Below, piece by piece: positions 41,430-49,648 of a stretch of DNA of 55,027 nt (position 1 is its first letter; the number at the start of each line of letters is the position of its first letter). A program made the translations under genes and the position numbers. The notes under the pieces were generated by a model. That model had not been told where the DNA came from. It searched no databases and saw only the letters and a program-made list of their open reading frames with translations. The DNA comes from Chloroflexota bacterium. Lineage in GTDB: Bacteria; Chloroflexota; Chloroflexia; JAMDCE01. The stretch is from positions 1-55,027 of the forward strand of contig JAMDCE010000485.1 in assembly GCA_023489135.1 (NCBI GenBank). The letters run 5' to 3'.

Positions 41430-41944
41430 TGCCGCTTTCTCCTGTCCTAAATGATCCCATCGTCGCGATAGCCTTCTACGTCCTGGCCATCATTATGGTT
41501 GGCTCGGCGCTGGCAGTCGTGCTGCAGAGAAGTATCATCTACAGCGCTCTCTTTCTGGCGCTCTCGTTCCTCTCTGTCGCAGGGATATACATCATCCTGC
41601 AGGCCGAGTTCCTGGCGGCGGTCCAGATTCTCATCTATGCCGGCGCCGTGATCATTCTGATGTTGTTCGCTATTATGCTCACACAGCGCGCCAACTCGTC
41701 ACAGAGCAACGTGCCCAATAGCCAGGCCGCGGTGGCCGGTGTGGTCGCCATAGCGCTCTTTGCCGTGGTCGGATCGGTTCTCCTCCGAACGCCCTGGAAG
41801 GTTGGACTCGAGACCCCTTCGCAGCCGAATACGGAGTTGTTGGGCCAGGCGCTTTTTAACCAGTACGTGCTGCCATTCGAGATTGCGTCGGTACTGCTTC
41901 TGGTGGCAATGATCGGCGCCATCGTCATCGCGCGGGAGGACTGA
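41429..41944 (+). CDS. nuoJ: Complex I subunit J
   Basis: 171 residues with five membrane helices. The Y-A-G-A-V-I-I-L-M-L-F-A-I motif at about 69-81 is the helix containing the pi-bulge that links quinone chemistry to pumping. Start overlaps the nuoI stop; nuoK follows after three bases. The order A-B-C-D-H-I-J-K matches the common operon apart from the absent E, F and G. Confidence 0.94.
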   Translation: MPLSPVLNDPIVAIAFYVLAIIMVGSALAVVLQRSIIYSALFLALSFLSVAGIYIILQAEFLAAVQILIYAGAVIILMLFAIMLTQRANSSQSNVPNSQAAVAGVVAIALFAVVGSVLLRTPWKVGLETPSQPNTELLGQALFNQYVLPFEIASVLLLVAMIGAIVIARED

Positions 41945-41947
41945 GCA

Positions 41948-42256
41948 GTGCTCTCAATCAACCATTTCTTGATCCTGGGAGCGATCCTGTTTTCCATCGG
42001 ATTGTTCGGGGCGCTCTCCAAGCGAAATGCCGTAGCCATTCTGATGGGCATCGAGCTTATGTTCAACGGGGTGAATATCACCATGGTGGCCTTCGGTCGA
42101 TTTCTTTCGCCGGCCACCACTATCGGACAGATCTTTGCTATTTTCATTATCACTGTTGCTGCTGCTGAGGCAGCCGTGGGTCTAGCCATCGTGCTGGCTA
42201 TCTATCGCACTCGCCGCACGATCAGCGTCGACAACATCGACCTGATGAAATGGTAG
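41948..42256 (+). CDS. nuoK: Complex I subunit K
   Basis: 102 residues, three helices. The conserved M-G-I-E-L-M-F-N-G-V-N glutamate (about 34-44) and the second glutamate in A-A-E-A-A-V-G are present; both are proton-channel residues related to MrpC. GTG start at 41948, three bases after nuoJ. Confidence 0.95.
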   Translation: MLSINHFLILGAILFSIGLFGALSKRNAVAILMGIELMFNGVNITMVAFGRFLSPATTIGQIFAIFIITVAAAEAAVGLAIVLAIYRTRRTISVDNIDLMKW

Positions 42257-42282
42257 ATACACCAGACTGAGGTTGATGAAGA

Positions 42283-44223
42283 ATGGAATCTATTGGATAC
42301 CTGTGGCTAATACCGCTATTCCCGCTGCTGTCGTTCCTGATCATCGTGTTCCTGACGCGGGGGCTGCCTAAACTGAGCAGCATCGTCTGCATCCTGTCCA
42401 TGTTCCTCTCTTTCCTGGTGGCCGTCTGGGCGCTTTCGTCGGTGATAGCAGCGCTAACCGGAGGGCACGCTCTAGCCGAGTCCCTGCATCGGGAGCTGAC
42501 CGTAACGTGGTTCTCCGTCGGCAACTTAACCATACCATTGGGCCTGATTCTCGATCCCCTCACGGCAATGATGCTTTTTAGCGTCACCGGGGTGAGCCTG
42601 TTGATCCAGATCTATTCCACCGGTTATATGGCCGGGGACCCGGGCTACAGCCGGTACTTTGCCTTCATGTCTCTGTTCACCATGTCGATGTTGGGCCTGG
42701 TACTGGCCAACAACTTCGTTCAGCTATACATCACCTGGGAGCTGGTCGGCCTGTGCTCGTACCTGCTCATCGGCTTCTGGTTTCAGAAGCCCGAGGCGGC
42801 GGCGGCAGCCAAGAAAGCATTCATCACTACCAGGCTTGGCGACCTGGGACTCCTGGTGGGCATCCTTATTCTCTATTTCAGCACCCATTCGTTCGTGTTC
42901 ACCGACATCGAGAGCGGGATCAAAGCCGGAGCCATTGGCGGGGGCCTGCTCACCGTGGCAGCCGTGCTGGTTTTCTGCGGGGCCATCGGCAAATCCGCCC
43001 AGTTCCCCCTTCACGTATGGCTGCCCGACGCTATGGAGGGCCCCACGCCAGTCAGCGCCTTGATCCACGCTGCGACGATGGTCGCAGCCGGTGTCTACCT
43101 GGTCGCCCGAGCCGCAAACATCTTCGCGGCCGCACCGGATTCGCTCGTCGTGGTGGCCTACGTCGGAGGCTTCACCGCCTTGTTCGCCGCGTCGATGGGC
43201 CTGGTGATGAACGACATCAAGAAGGTGATGGCCTACTCCACCATCAGCCAACTCGGCTATATGATGATGGCCCTGGGGCTAGGCGGCGGCGTTATTGTCG
43301 CCGGTGTGTTCCACCTGTTCACGCACACGTTCTTCAAGGCCCTGCTATTCCTGGGATCGGGCAGCGTCATCCACTCCGCCGGCGAGCAAGACATGCGGAA
43401 GCTAGGCGGGTTGGGCAAGCCGATGAAAATCACTATGGTCACCATGATCATAGCCAGCCTGGCGCTGGCTGGATTTCCCGGCTTCAGTGGCTTCTGGAGC
43501 AAAGACGAGATACTGGCCGCTGCCTTCCAGAAGAATATGCTGCTCTTCGGTATGGGACTGCTGGGGGCGTTTTTCACGGCCTTCTACATTTTCAGGGCCA
43601 TGTTTATGACTTTCTTCGGCGAGCACCGAGGGCAGGCCGCCTCGGAGCACGCTAGCGATCACAGCGGCCATGGTTCGCACGGCGGCCACGGCCTCCACGA
43701 GTCGCCGCTGGTGATGACCATCCCGCTGATGATCCTGGCCATCCCTTCTCTGTTGCTCGGATTTCTAGGCTCGCCCCTTACCGGCAACCTGTTCGCGACT
43801 TTCATTACCGCTGGGGAGCATGAAGCTGAGGGCATCAATTTATTGCTCATGGGGATATCTTCGGTCGTAGCGATTGCCGGAATCTTCTTTGCCTGGCTGG
43901 TCTACGGTATCAAGGTGATACCGGCCGAGGCCATCGGCCGGGCGTTTTCGCCCATTCATACCCTGCTGTCCAACAAGTACTATATGGACGAACTGTACCT
44001 GGGCATCATCGACAAAGTGGTGCTGGGGGTATCGCGGCTGTGGCTGTGGTTCGATCTGCACGTGGTCGACGGCGCGGTCAACGGGGTAGCTTCCCTGGTA
44101 GGAGACTCCGGGACCGGACTCCGACGGTTGGAGACCGGCCGGGTGCCGAACTACGGGTTGGCGATCTTCGTCGGAACGATTATTATCGCTGGTTTGCTGG
44201 CGCTCAACGGAAGGATGCCATAA
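42283..44223 (+). CDS. nuoL: Complex I subunit L
   Basis: 646 residues, the distal antiporter-like subunit with the lateral helix. Seen: N-F-V-Q-L-Y-I-T-W-E-L-V-G at about 146-158 (key Glu), H-V-W-L-P-D-A-M-E-G-P-T-P-V-S-A-L at about 244-260, and the lysine helices. Between two helices near residues 450-473 there is a histidine-rich loop (eight His within about 25 residues, H-S-G-H-G-S-H-G-G-H) unlike usual NuoL. The C-terminal lateral helix and final anchor are complete. Confidence 0.96.
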   Translation: MESIGYLWLIPLFPLLSFLIIVFLTRGLPKLSSIVCILSMFLSFLVAVWALSSVIAALTGGHALAESLHRELTVTWFSVGNLTIPLGLILDPLTAMMLFSVTGVSLLIQIYSTGYMAGDPGYSRYFAFMSLFTMSMLGLVLANNFVQLYITWELVGLCSYLLIGFWFQKPEAAAAAKKAFITTRLGDLGLLVGILILYFSTHSFVFTDIESGIKAGAIGGGLLTVAAVLVFCGAIGKSAQFPLHVWLPDAMEGPTPVSALIHAATMVAAGVYLVARAANIFAAAPDSLVVVAYVGGFTALFAASMGLVMNDIKKVMAYSTISQLGYMMMALGLGGGVIVAGVFHLFTHTFFKALLFLGSGSVIHSAGEQDMRKLGGLGKPMKITMVTMIIASLALAGFPGFSGFWSKDEILAAAFQKNMLLFGMGLLGAFFTAFYIFRAMFMTFFGEHRGQAASEHASDHSGHGSHGGHGLHESPLVMTIPLMILAIPSLLLGFLGSPLTGNLFATFITAGEHEAEGINLLLMGISSVVAIAGIFFAWLVYGIKVIPAEAIGRAFSPIHTLLSNKYYMDELYLGIIDKVVLGVSRLWLWFDLHVVDGAVNGVASLVGDSGTGLRRLETGRVPNYGLAIFVGTIIIAGLLALNGRMP

Positions 44224-44252
44224 GCCGGAATCGGAAGAGGAGAACAGCATAG

Positions 44253-45725
44253 ATGTCAGGATACTTGACGATAATAACTTTCTTGCCCTTGCTGGGAGCC
44301 ATCGTCACGGCGGCTATCCCGAGCAAGTACGACCGTGCGATCAAGTTTAGCGCCGCCGGTTTTGCCTTGCTCGCCCTGGTGCTCTCGCTGGTGGTGGCTC
44401 TGCAATTCGATTCGAGTAAGTCGGGTCTCCAGTTCGTGGAGAAAGCGCCCTGGATTCCCCAGCTGGGCATCTCATACTTCCTGGGCGTCGACGGCCTCAA
44501 CCTCCCGATGGTGGTCCTGACCACCCTTCTCACGGTCCTGGCCGTTCTGGCGTCCTGGAACATCAAGCCCAACCCCAAGGAGTACTTCGCCCTCATCTTG
44601 ATGTTGGAAGTCGGCATCCTGGGGGTGTTCGTCTCGCTGGACCTGCTCCTGTTCTTCTTGTTCTGGGAGGTAGAGCTGATCCCGATGTACCTGCTGATCG
44701 CCAAATGGGGTGGCCCCAGGCGAGAGTATGCCGCCATCAAGTTCGTTCTATACACCCTGGCCGGTAGCGCGCTCATGCTCACCGGTATCCTGGCCCTATA
44801 CTTCGCCAGCAATACTCACACTTTCGACATGGTCGAGCTGGCCCGGACGCCCTACGCCAAGCAATACGGCGAGCTCTTCGCGGCGGTGGTCTTCTTCCTT
44901 CTGTTCATCGGCTTCGCCATCAAGCTGCCGGTGTTCCCGTTCCATACCTGGCTGCCCGACGCTCACGTCGAGGCCCCGACGGCCGTCAGCGTAATACTGG
45001 CCGGCGTGCTATTGAAGATGGGCGGCTACGGAATGATTCGCATCAACCTTTCCCTCCTCCCGGAGGCAATGCTGCAGTACTCCTGGGTCCTGGGCATACT
45101 GGCCGTTATCAGCATCATTTACGGCGCCGGACTGTCGATGGTTCAGAACGACCTCAAGAAGATGGTCGCCTACTCCAGCGTGAGCCATATGGGATATGTA
45201 TTGCTGGGCCTGGCGGCGCTCACCACCGTGAGCTTAAACGGCGCGATGCTGCAGATGTTCACCCACGGAACTATTACCGGGCTCCTCTTCTTGCTCGTGG
45301 GAGTCATCTACGACAAGGCCCACACCCGGCAGATTTCGGAGTTCGGCGGCCTGGCCAGTAAGATGCCGCTGTACGCCGTGCTCTTCACCATGGCCGGAAT
45401 GGCCTCGCTCGGTCTACCGGGAATGAGCGGCTTTGTGGCCGAGTTCCTGGTATTCGTCGGCTCGTTCGCGACCATGCCCTGGCTGACGGCCTTGGCCGCG
45501 GCGGGCATCGTCATAACGGCCGGATACATCTTATGGATGATCCAGAGAGTATTCTTTGGACCGCTGGTTCCTAAATGGGCCCATCTGGAGGACGCCCGCG
45601 GTCTGGAAGTGGTACCGCTCTTCACCCTGATGATAGTAGTGATCCTGGTGGGCGTGTATCCCGGCATAATAACTGGTATCATTAATAGCGGCGTGGCGCC
45701 GGTAGCCGCAAGGTTCGGCCTCTAG
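44253..45725 (+). CDS. nuoM: Complex I subunit M
   Basis: 490 residues, the middle antiporter-like subunit. L-F-F-L-F-W-E-V-E-L-I-P-M-Y-L carries the proton-channel glutamate (about 137-142), F-H-T-W-L-P-D-A-H-V-E-A-P-T-A-V-S follows, and Y-S-S-V-S-H-M-G-Y-V is in place. Thirteen to fourteen helices. Thirty bases separate it from nuoL. Confidence 0.96.
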   Translation: MSGYLTIITFLPLLGAIVTAAIPSKYDRAIKFSAAGFALLALVLSLVVALQFDSSKSGLQFVEKAPWIPQLGISYFLGVDGLNLPMVVLTTLLTVLAVLASWNIKPNPKEYFALILMLEVGILGVFVSLDLLLFFLFWEVELIPMYLLIAKWGGPRREYAAIKFVLYTLAGSALMLTGILALYFASNTHTFDMVELARTPYAKQYGELFAAVVFFLLFIGFAIKLPVFPFHTWLPDAHVEAPTAVSVILAGVLLKMGGYGMIRINLSLLPEAMLQYSWVLGILAVISIIYGAGLSMVQNDLKKMVAYSSVSHMGYVLLGLAALTTVSLNGAMLQMFTHGTITGLLFLLVGVIYDKAHTRQISEFGGLASKMPLYAVLFTMAGMASLGLPGMSGFVAEFLVFVGSFATMPWLTALAAAGIVITAGYILWMIQRVFFGPLVPKWAHLEDARGLEVVPLFTLMIVVILVGVYPGIITGIINSGVAPVAARFGL

Positions 45726-45760
45726 CGCCAGCACTCTGTTTGAATTCGGAGGGATGATTC

Positions 45761-47185
45761 TTGAATCTCTTCCTTCTCTTGCCAGAAATCAGTCTCATAG
45801 TGATCGCCACGGTGCTGATCCTCCTCGACCTCATCGTCGACGAGGAGAACAAGTCGCTCCTGGGCTATCTGGCCTTCATCGGGCTCATATTCCCGTTCGC
45901 CTTCACGTTAATGTTGGTGGGCCGGCAGGAAAGCTCGTTCGCCAATGCCCTGGTCGTCGACCCTCTGGCCATCTTCTTCAACTTCCTGTTCATCGTCGCG
46001 GCGGCGCTGGTGCTGCTGGCTTCCATCGACTACGCCAAGCGAATGCCCATTCGTCAGGGCGAGTATTATGCCCTGGTGCTTTTCGCCACGGCGGGAATGA
46101 TGTTCATGGCCGGCACCAGGGATCTCATCTCGATCTACATCTCGATTGAGATGACCAGTATCACCCTGTACATACTGGCCGCCTCGATCAGAAACGATCA
46201 GAAGTCCAGCGAGGCCGGCCTGAAATACCTCCTCCTGGGAGCGCTCTCCTCGGCAGCCTTGCTCTACGGTATGGCTTTGATCTACGGCTCGACCGGCACG
46301 ACCATGCTGAACGACATCGCCCTGGCGCTCACCCAGCGGGGGTTGAGCGCCGCTGCCGTCCTGGGACTGGTGTTCCTGGCCGCCGGATTCGGCTTCAAGA
46401 TAGCGACGGTTCCTTTCCATATGTGGGCCCCCGACGTGTATGAGGGCGCCCCGACTCCCATCACCGCCTTCCTCGCCGTGGCCTCTAAGGCCGCCGGATT
46501 CGCGGTGGTGATGCGCGTGTTCGCCGTGGCGTTCGGCCCCGCTCAAGACGTCTGGCCTCCGCTCTTCGCCGGCCTCGCAGCCATAACGATGACACTCGGC
46601 AACGTCGTCGCCGTCAGGCAGGATAACATCAAACGAATGCTGGCCTACTCCAGCATCGCCCACGCCGGATACCTGGCCATGGGTCTGGCCTCCGCCACTG
46701 CCAACGCCAGCTCGGGCATCCTGGTCTACCTGGCGGCCTACGCGGTCACTAACATGGGCGCCTTCGCGGCCATCATCGCCTTCTCCAATCACCTGGGAAG
46801 CGACGAGATCAAGGACTACGCCGGCCTGTTCCGAAGGGCGCCGCTGGTTTCGATCGGCCTTTCCCTGTGCCTGCTGTCCCTGGCCGGCATACCGCCCATG
46901 GCCGGGTTCATCAGCAAGGTGTACCTCTTCCTGGCGGCCTATCAGGCCGGATGGCTCTGGCTGGTGGTGCTGGGTCTGTTCAACAGCGCGATATCGATGT
47001 ACTACTACGTGCGCGTCGTTCGAGTGATGTTCCTGGGCCAGCCGAGCGCAGAGGAATCAATGGGTACGACGGCCAACCTCGGCGCCGCCATCTTCCTGTC
47101 GGTCGCAGCTCTGCTGGTGCTGGGGGTGTACCCCGCTCCCTTACTACAGGTCGCCTCTCAGGCCGCGCAGGTTCTATTCCCCTAA
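45761..47185 (+). CDS. nuoN: Complex I subunit N
   Basis: 474 residues, the third antiporter-like subunit. I-Y-I-S-I-E-M-T-S-I-T-L-Y holds the channel glutamate, P-F-H-M-W-A-P-D-V-Y-E-G-A-P-T-P-I-T the second motif, and Y-S-S-I-A-H-A-G-Y the next. The TTG start follows CGGAGGG. It ends the operon; a compound hairpin element and a strong GC stem lie just downstream. Confidence 0.96.
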   Translation: MNLFLLLPEISLIVIATVLILLDLIVDEENKSLLGYLAFIGLIFPFAFTLMLVGRQESSFANALVVDPLAIFFNFLFIVAAALVLLASIDYAKRMPIRQGEYYALVLFATAGMMFMAGTRDLISIYISIEMTSITLYILAASIRNDQKSSEAGLKYLLLGALSSAALLYGMALIYGSTGTTMLNDIALALTQRGLSAAAVLGLVFLAAGFGFKIATVPFHMWAPDVYEGAPTPITAFLAVASKAAGFAVVMRVFAVAFGPAQDVWPPLFAGLAAITMTLGNVVAVRQDNIKRMLAYSSIAHAGYLAMGLASATANASSGILVYLAAYAVTNMGAFAAIIAFSNHLGSDEIKDYAGLFRRAPLVSIGLSLCLLSLAGIPPMAGFISKVYLFLAAYQAGWLWLVVLGLFNSAISMYYYVRVVRVMFLGQPSAEESMGTTANLGAAIFLSVAALLVLGVYPAPLLQVASQAAQVLFP

Positions 47186-47200
47186 GTGCCCATCCGATCG

Positions 47201-47262
47201 TGTAGCGCGGGGGCCTGTCCCCCGCCGGGCACGGGCGGTCCGACGCGTCGGACCGCGCTACA
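47201..47262. repeat. Compound palindromic element after nuoN (three-way-junction shape)
   Basis: Outer arms TGTAGCGCG (47201-47209) and CGCGCTACA (47254-47262) overlap the edges of two inner hairpins, GCGGGGG-CCTGT-CCCCCGC (47207-47225) and the perfect 22-base palindrome made of GCGGTCCGACG and CGTCGGACCGC (47235-47256). The TGTAG...CTACA frame also bounds the inverted pair at 36667-36812. Confidence 0.75.
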
Positions 47263-47322
47263 GCTGAGGTTATCGGATCGGCTCCAATGGGATTCATAGC
47301 AAGAGGGCTTAGCTTTGACGAT

Positions 47323-47345
47323 GGGGGCGACCGCTGGTCGCCCCC
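47323..47345. terminator. Strong GC hairpin downstream of the nuo operon
   Basis: GGGGGCGACC-GCT-GGTCGCCCCC, ten-base perfect arms, followed by ACTTTTC. It belongs to the CGACC/GGTCG palindrome family but is placed as a terminator between nuoN and the HD-GYP promoter. Confidence 0.5.
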
Positions 47346-47381
47346 ACTTTTCGTGCCGGTAGGACTTTTCTCCCACGACCC

Positions 47382-47410
47382 TTGACATCGCTCCCCTTCC
47401 AGGCTATCCT
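47382..47410 (+). promoter_or_regulatory. Promoter of the HD-GYP gene
   Basis: TTGACA (47382-47387), 17-base spacer, TATCCT (47405-47410). Confidence 0.7.
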
Positions 47411-47456
47411 AAGCGTAACCACCCCCTAACGCCCACAATGGGAAGAATTCGCACGA

Positions 47457-48698
47457 GTGCGGGTCGATGAAAGGCTGGACCAGAGTGTGAACCCCGAGAC
47501 CGGCAACGTTGAACCTGTTTTCGCCGCTATGGAGCCCATTCTCGCGCTAATCGTGCTGGGCCTGGTCGCGATCGGACTCACGGTCGCACTGGCCAAACGC
47601 GCTTCGCGCCACAATTCGGTGCCGACCCGAGTTTCGATCCTGCATCAGGCGGTGGAAACCATCGCCGGCATCCAGGAGAGGCAAGAGATCATCCGCGCAG
47701 CACTCACCTTCGCCATGGAGGCCACGGGCGCCCGTTTCTCCGCGCTCGGCATCACTCGGTCGAACGAGAACAGCATTCTTCTCCACAGCCTTTTCGATGG
47801 GCAACTGAGATCCGAAAGGGTTGGGCTGGCCGGTCCCACCCAGCCCCCGCCCGCCGTCGAGTCCGGTGTGTGGCACAAGGACGAGCGGGCCACGGTCTAT
47901 TCCCCGCTTTGCGTCGTGCCTTCACACTACCCCTCGGTGGACAGTCCAGTAGGCGTCCGGTTTCAGACCACGTACGGGGAGATCGGCGAGCTCTTTGTGG
48001 CCAATATGCCGGAGCCTGCCAGCTCGGAGGACGAGGCTAGCCTGGCCCTTTTGGCGAATCAGGTCAAGCAGTACCTGGAGTACCAGGCGCTTCTCCAACA
48101 GATTAACCATGGATATATGGAGACCATCGAAGCGCTGGTCAAGGCTATCGAGGCCAAGGACGCCTATACCAGAGGGCATTCCGACCGGGTTACCAAGTAT
48201 GCCGTGGCCACGGCCAGGGAGATGGCGCTGCCGCCGGAGCAGCTGGAAGAAATCCGAATCGGCGCGGTCCTCCACGATATAGGCAAGATAGGTGTTCCGG
48301 AGAGCATCATCAACAAACCGGGGCGTCTCGACGACGACGAGTGGCGGCTTATGAAGGACCACCCTCGGATGGGCACCAAGATCATCGATTCTTTCAATCG
48401 ATCACGCGACATCTTGCTCATGATCTATCACCACCACGAAATGTACGACGGCACGGGCTACCCCGCGGGACTGCGAGGAAATGAGATTCCCCTCGCCGCG
48501 CGGATTCTGAAGGTGGCCGACGCCTTCGAGGCCATGACCTCCAATCGCTCCTATCAGAAGTCCAAGACCGTCGAGGAGGCCATCCAGGAGCTGAAAGATT
48601 GGAGCGGCAGGCAGTTCGACCCACTGGTCGTATCGGCCTTCCTGCGCGCCATGCGCAGCCGCGCTTACGAACTGGACGTAAGGTTGATTGAAGTATGA
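47457..48698 (+). CDS. Membrane-anchored GAF-like plus HD-GYP protein
   Basis: 413 residues. One N-terminal membrane helix (about 26-46), a GAF-like sensory region (about 60-210, with A-T-G-A-R-F-S-A-L-G), then a complete HD-GYP domain: R-G-H-S-D-R-V near 240, L-H-D-I-G-K-I-G-V-P near 271, H-H-E-M-Y-D-G-T-G-Y-P near 323 and D-A-F-E-A-M-T. HD-GYP proteins degrade cyclic di-GMP (or related dinucleotides). The GTG 47457 start is tentative; a GTG ten codons on is possible. The ligand of the GAF region is unknown. Confidence 0.88.
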   Translation: MRVDERLDQSVNPETGNVEPVFAAMEPILALIVLGLVAIGLTVALAKRASRHNSVPTRVSILHQAVETIAGIQERQEIIRAALTFAMEATGARFSALGITRSNENSILLHSLFDGQLRSERVGLAGPTQPPPAVESGVWHKDERATVYSPLCVVPSHYPSVDSPVGVRFQTTYGEIGELFVANMPEPASSEDEASLALLANQVKQYLEYQALLQQINHGYMETIEALVKAIEAKDAYTRGHSDRVTKYAVATAREMALPPEQLEEIRIGAVLHDIGKIGVPESIINKPGRLDDDEWRLMKDHPRMGTKIIDSFNRSRDILLMIYHHHEMYDGTGYPAGLRGNEIPLAARILKVADAFEAMTSNRSYQKSKTVEEAIQELKDWSGRQFDPLVVSAFLRAMRSRAYELDVRLIEV

Positions 48699-48731
48699 GC
48701 TAGACGGCAAACCCCCACACCGCCATTTACC

Positions 48732-48746
48732 TGGCACGGCTCTTGC
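48732..48746 (+). promoter_or_regulatory. Sigma-54-type promoter upstream of the rhodanese-hemerythrin genes
   Basis: TGGCACG-GCTC-TTGC, an exact match to the -24/-12 consensus TGGCACG-N4-TTGC. The start point would be near 48758, leaving a 45-base leader with AGGAG six bases before ATG 48804. Sigma-54 promoters need an enhancer-binding activator; none is seen in the window. Confidence 0.5.
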
Positions 48747-48803
48747 GGAACTACCTGCGTCTATAGTGGTTTCCGTAAATGGCGCGAGGATCAGGAGAAA
48801 ACG

Positions 48804-49157
48804 ATGGAAGAGGTCAGCAGAATCAGCCCTGAGGAAGTGAAGCGGCTGATCGACCAGAACGCCGATGTGGTGCTGTTGGATGTGCGGTCGCCCGATGCCT
48901 ACGACGAAAGCTCCATCAAGATAAGGGGGGCCAAACGGATATCCCCCGGCGAAATCGCCAGTCACCTAGACGAGATCCCACGTGACAAGCTGATAGTAAC
49001 CTACTGAACCTGACACCACGAGGCAACCAGCGCCCGTGTGGCGCGGCAGCTGATGGACCTGGGCTTCCAGAAAGTCTATCCCTTGAGAGGGGGGTTCTAC
49101 GCCTGGGTCGAGGCAGGGTACCCGGTTGAACCAAAGAGTTTAAGGAAAACAGCATGA
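48804..49157 (+). CDS. Rhodanese-domain protein with two in-frame TGA codons (candidate UxU selenoprotein)
   Basis: Read through, the frame encodes 117 residues, one complete rhodanese domain. N-terminal half: I-S-P-E-E-V-K-R-L-I, V-V-L-L-D-V-R-S-P-D-A-Y-D. The active-site strand reads I-V-T-Y, then TGA (49005-49007), Thr, TGA (49011-49013), H-H-E-A-T-S-A-R-V-A; the family consensus at this point is Y-C-x-C-P-x-E-A-T-S-A-R-V-A, so both Cys are TGA. The domain then ends normally (L-R-G-G-F-Y-A-W-V-E-A-G-Y-P-V). The true stop overlaps the hemerythrin ATG by four bases. AGGAG precedes the start. Selenocysteine insertion is the best reading; a double nonsense mutation is the alternative. Other genes here stop at TGA, so a general code change is unlikely. 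Confidence 0.7.
49030..49044 (+). promoter_or_regulatory. Candidate bacterial SECIS hairpin
   Basis: GCGCC-CGTGT-GGCGC, a perfect five-base stem with a GU-containing five-base loop, 16 bases after the second TGA and 22 after the first. Bacterial SECIS elements are small stem-loops in this window with a GU in the apical loop bound by SelB. One hairpin could serve both codons. The stem also encodes A-R-V-A of the domain, so it may partly reflect coding. Confidence 0.45.
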
Positions 49158-49648
49158 AGAATCGACGACCCACCGAGAAATTCAGAGAGCACCACGAGGA
49201 GCTCCTCAATAAGCTCGACCGGATGAAAGAGACTATCACCCGTCTGGAAAGCGGCGATGCCAAAGGTGCGGTAGAGGGCCTGAAACAGGCGAGCCAGTTC
49301 CTCGATAACGAGTTGCGGCCGCACGCCAAATGGGAGGAAGATAACCTTTACCCCGCGGTGGCCCAGCTGCTGAAACAGTACGGGAACCCCACCGCTACGA
49401 TGGAGTTGGAGCACGAGGCCATCGTCGACCGAATCGATCGGTTCCGCAAAGACGTTGTGGCGTTCCTCTCCCTGGGCGGCAGCCCGAAAGATCGAGAACA
49501 GCTCGCCCGCCAGCTGATCAAGAACGCCTGGCAGCTGGAGGCGATTCTATCCCTCCACTTCCGCAAAGAAGAAGAGGTCTACCTCTCCCTGGCGGACTCC
49601 CATTGGACGGAGAAGGACGTGGACAAAATGCTGGGGGGCGAACACTAA
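49154..49648 (+). CDS. Hemerythrin-like HHE-domain protein
   Basis: 164 residues, all helical. Iron-binding pattern: F-R-E-H-H-E-E-L-L near residue 10-18, R-P-H-A-K-W-E-E-D-N-L-Y near 55-66, E-L-E-H-E-A-I near 83-89 and L-H-F-R-K-E-E-E-V-Y near the end. Such di-iron proteins sense or bind O2, NO or reactive species. The ATG overlaps the rhodanese stop (ATGA), so the two proteins are made together; a persulfide- or redox-stress role for the pair is an inference. Confidence 0.88.
   Translation: MKNRRPTEKFREHHEELLNKLDRMKETITRLESGDAKGAVEGLKQASQFLDNELRPHAKWEEDNLYPAVAQLLKQYGNPTATMELEHEAIVDRIDRFRKDVVAFLSLGGSPKDREQLARQLIKNAWQLEAILSLHFRKEEEVYLSLADSHWTEKDVDKMLGGEH

Noticed and set aside
48804..49007. 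Calling the rhodanese a plain 67-residue truncated protein or pseudogene
   Set aside because: The second half of the domain is intact in the same frame, both TGAs sit at Cys positions, and the final stop overlaps the next gene.
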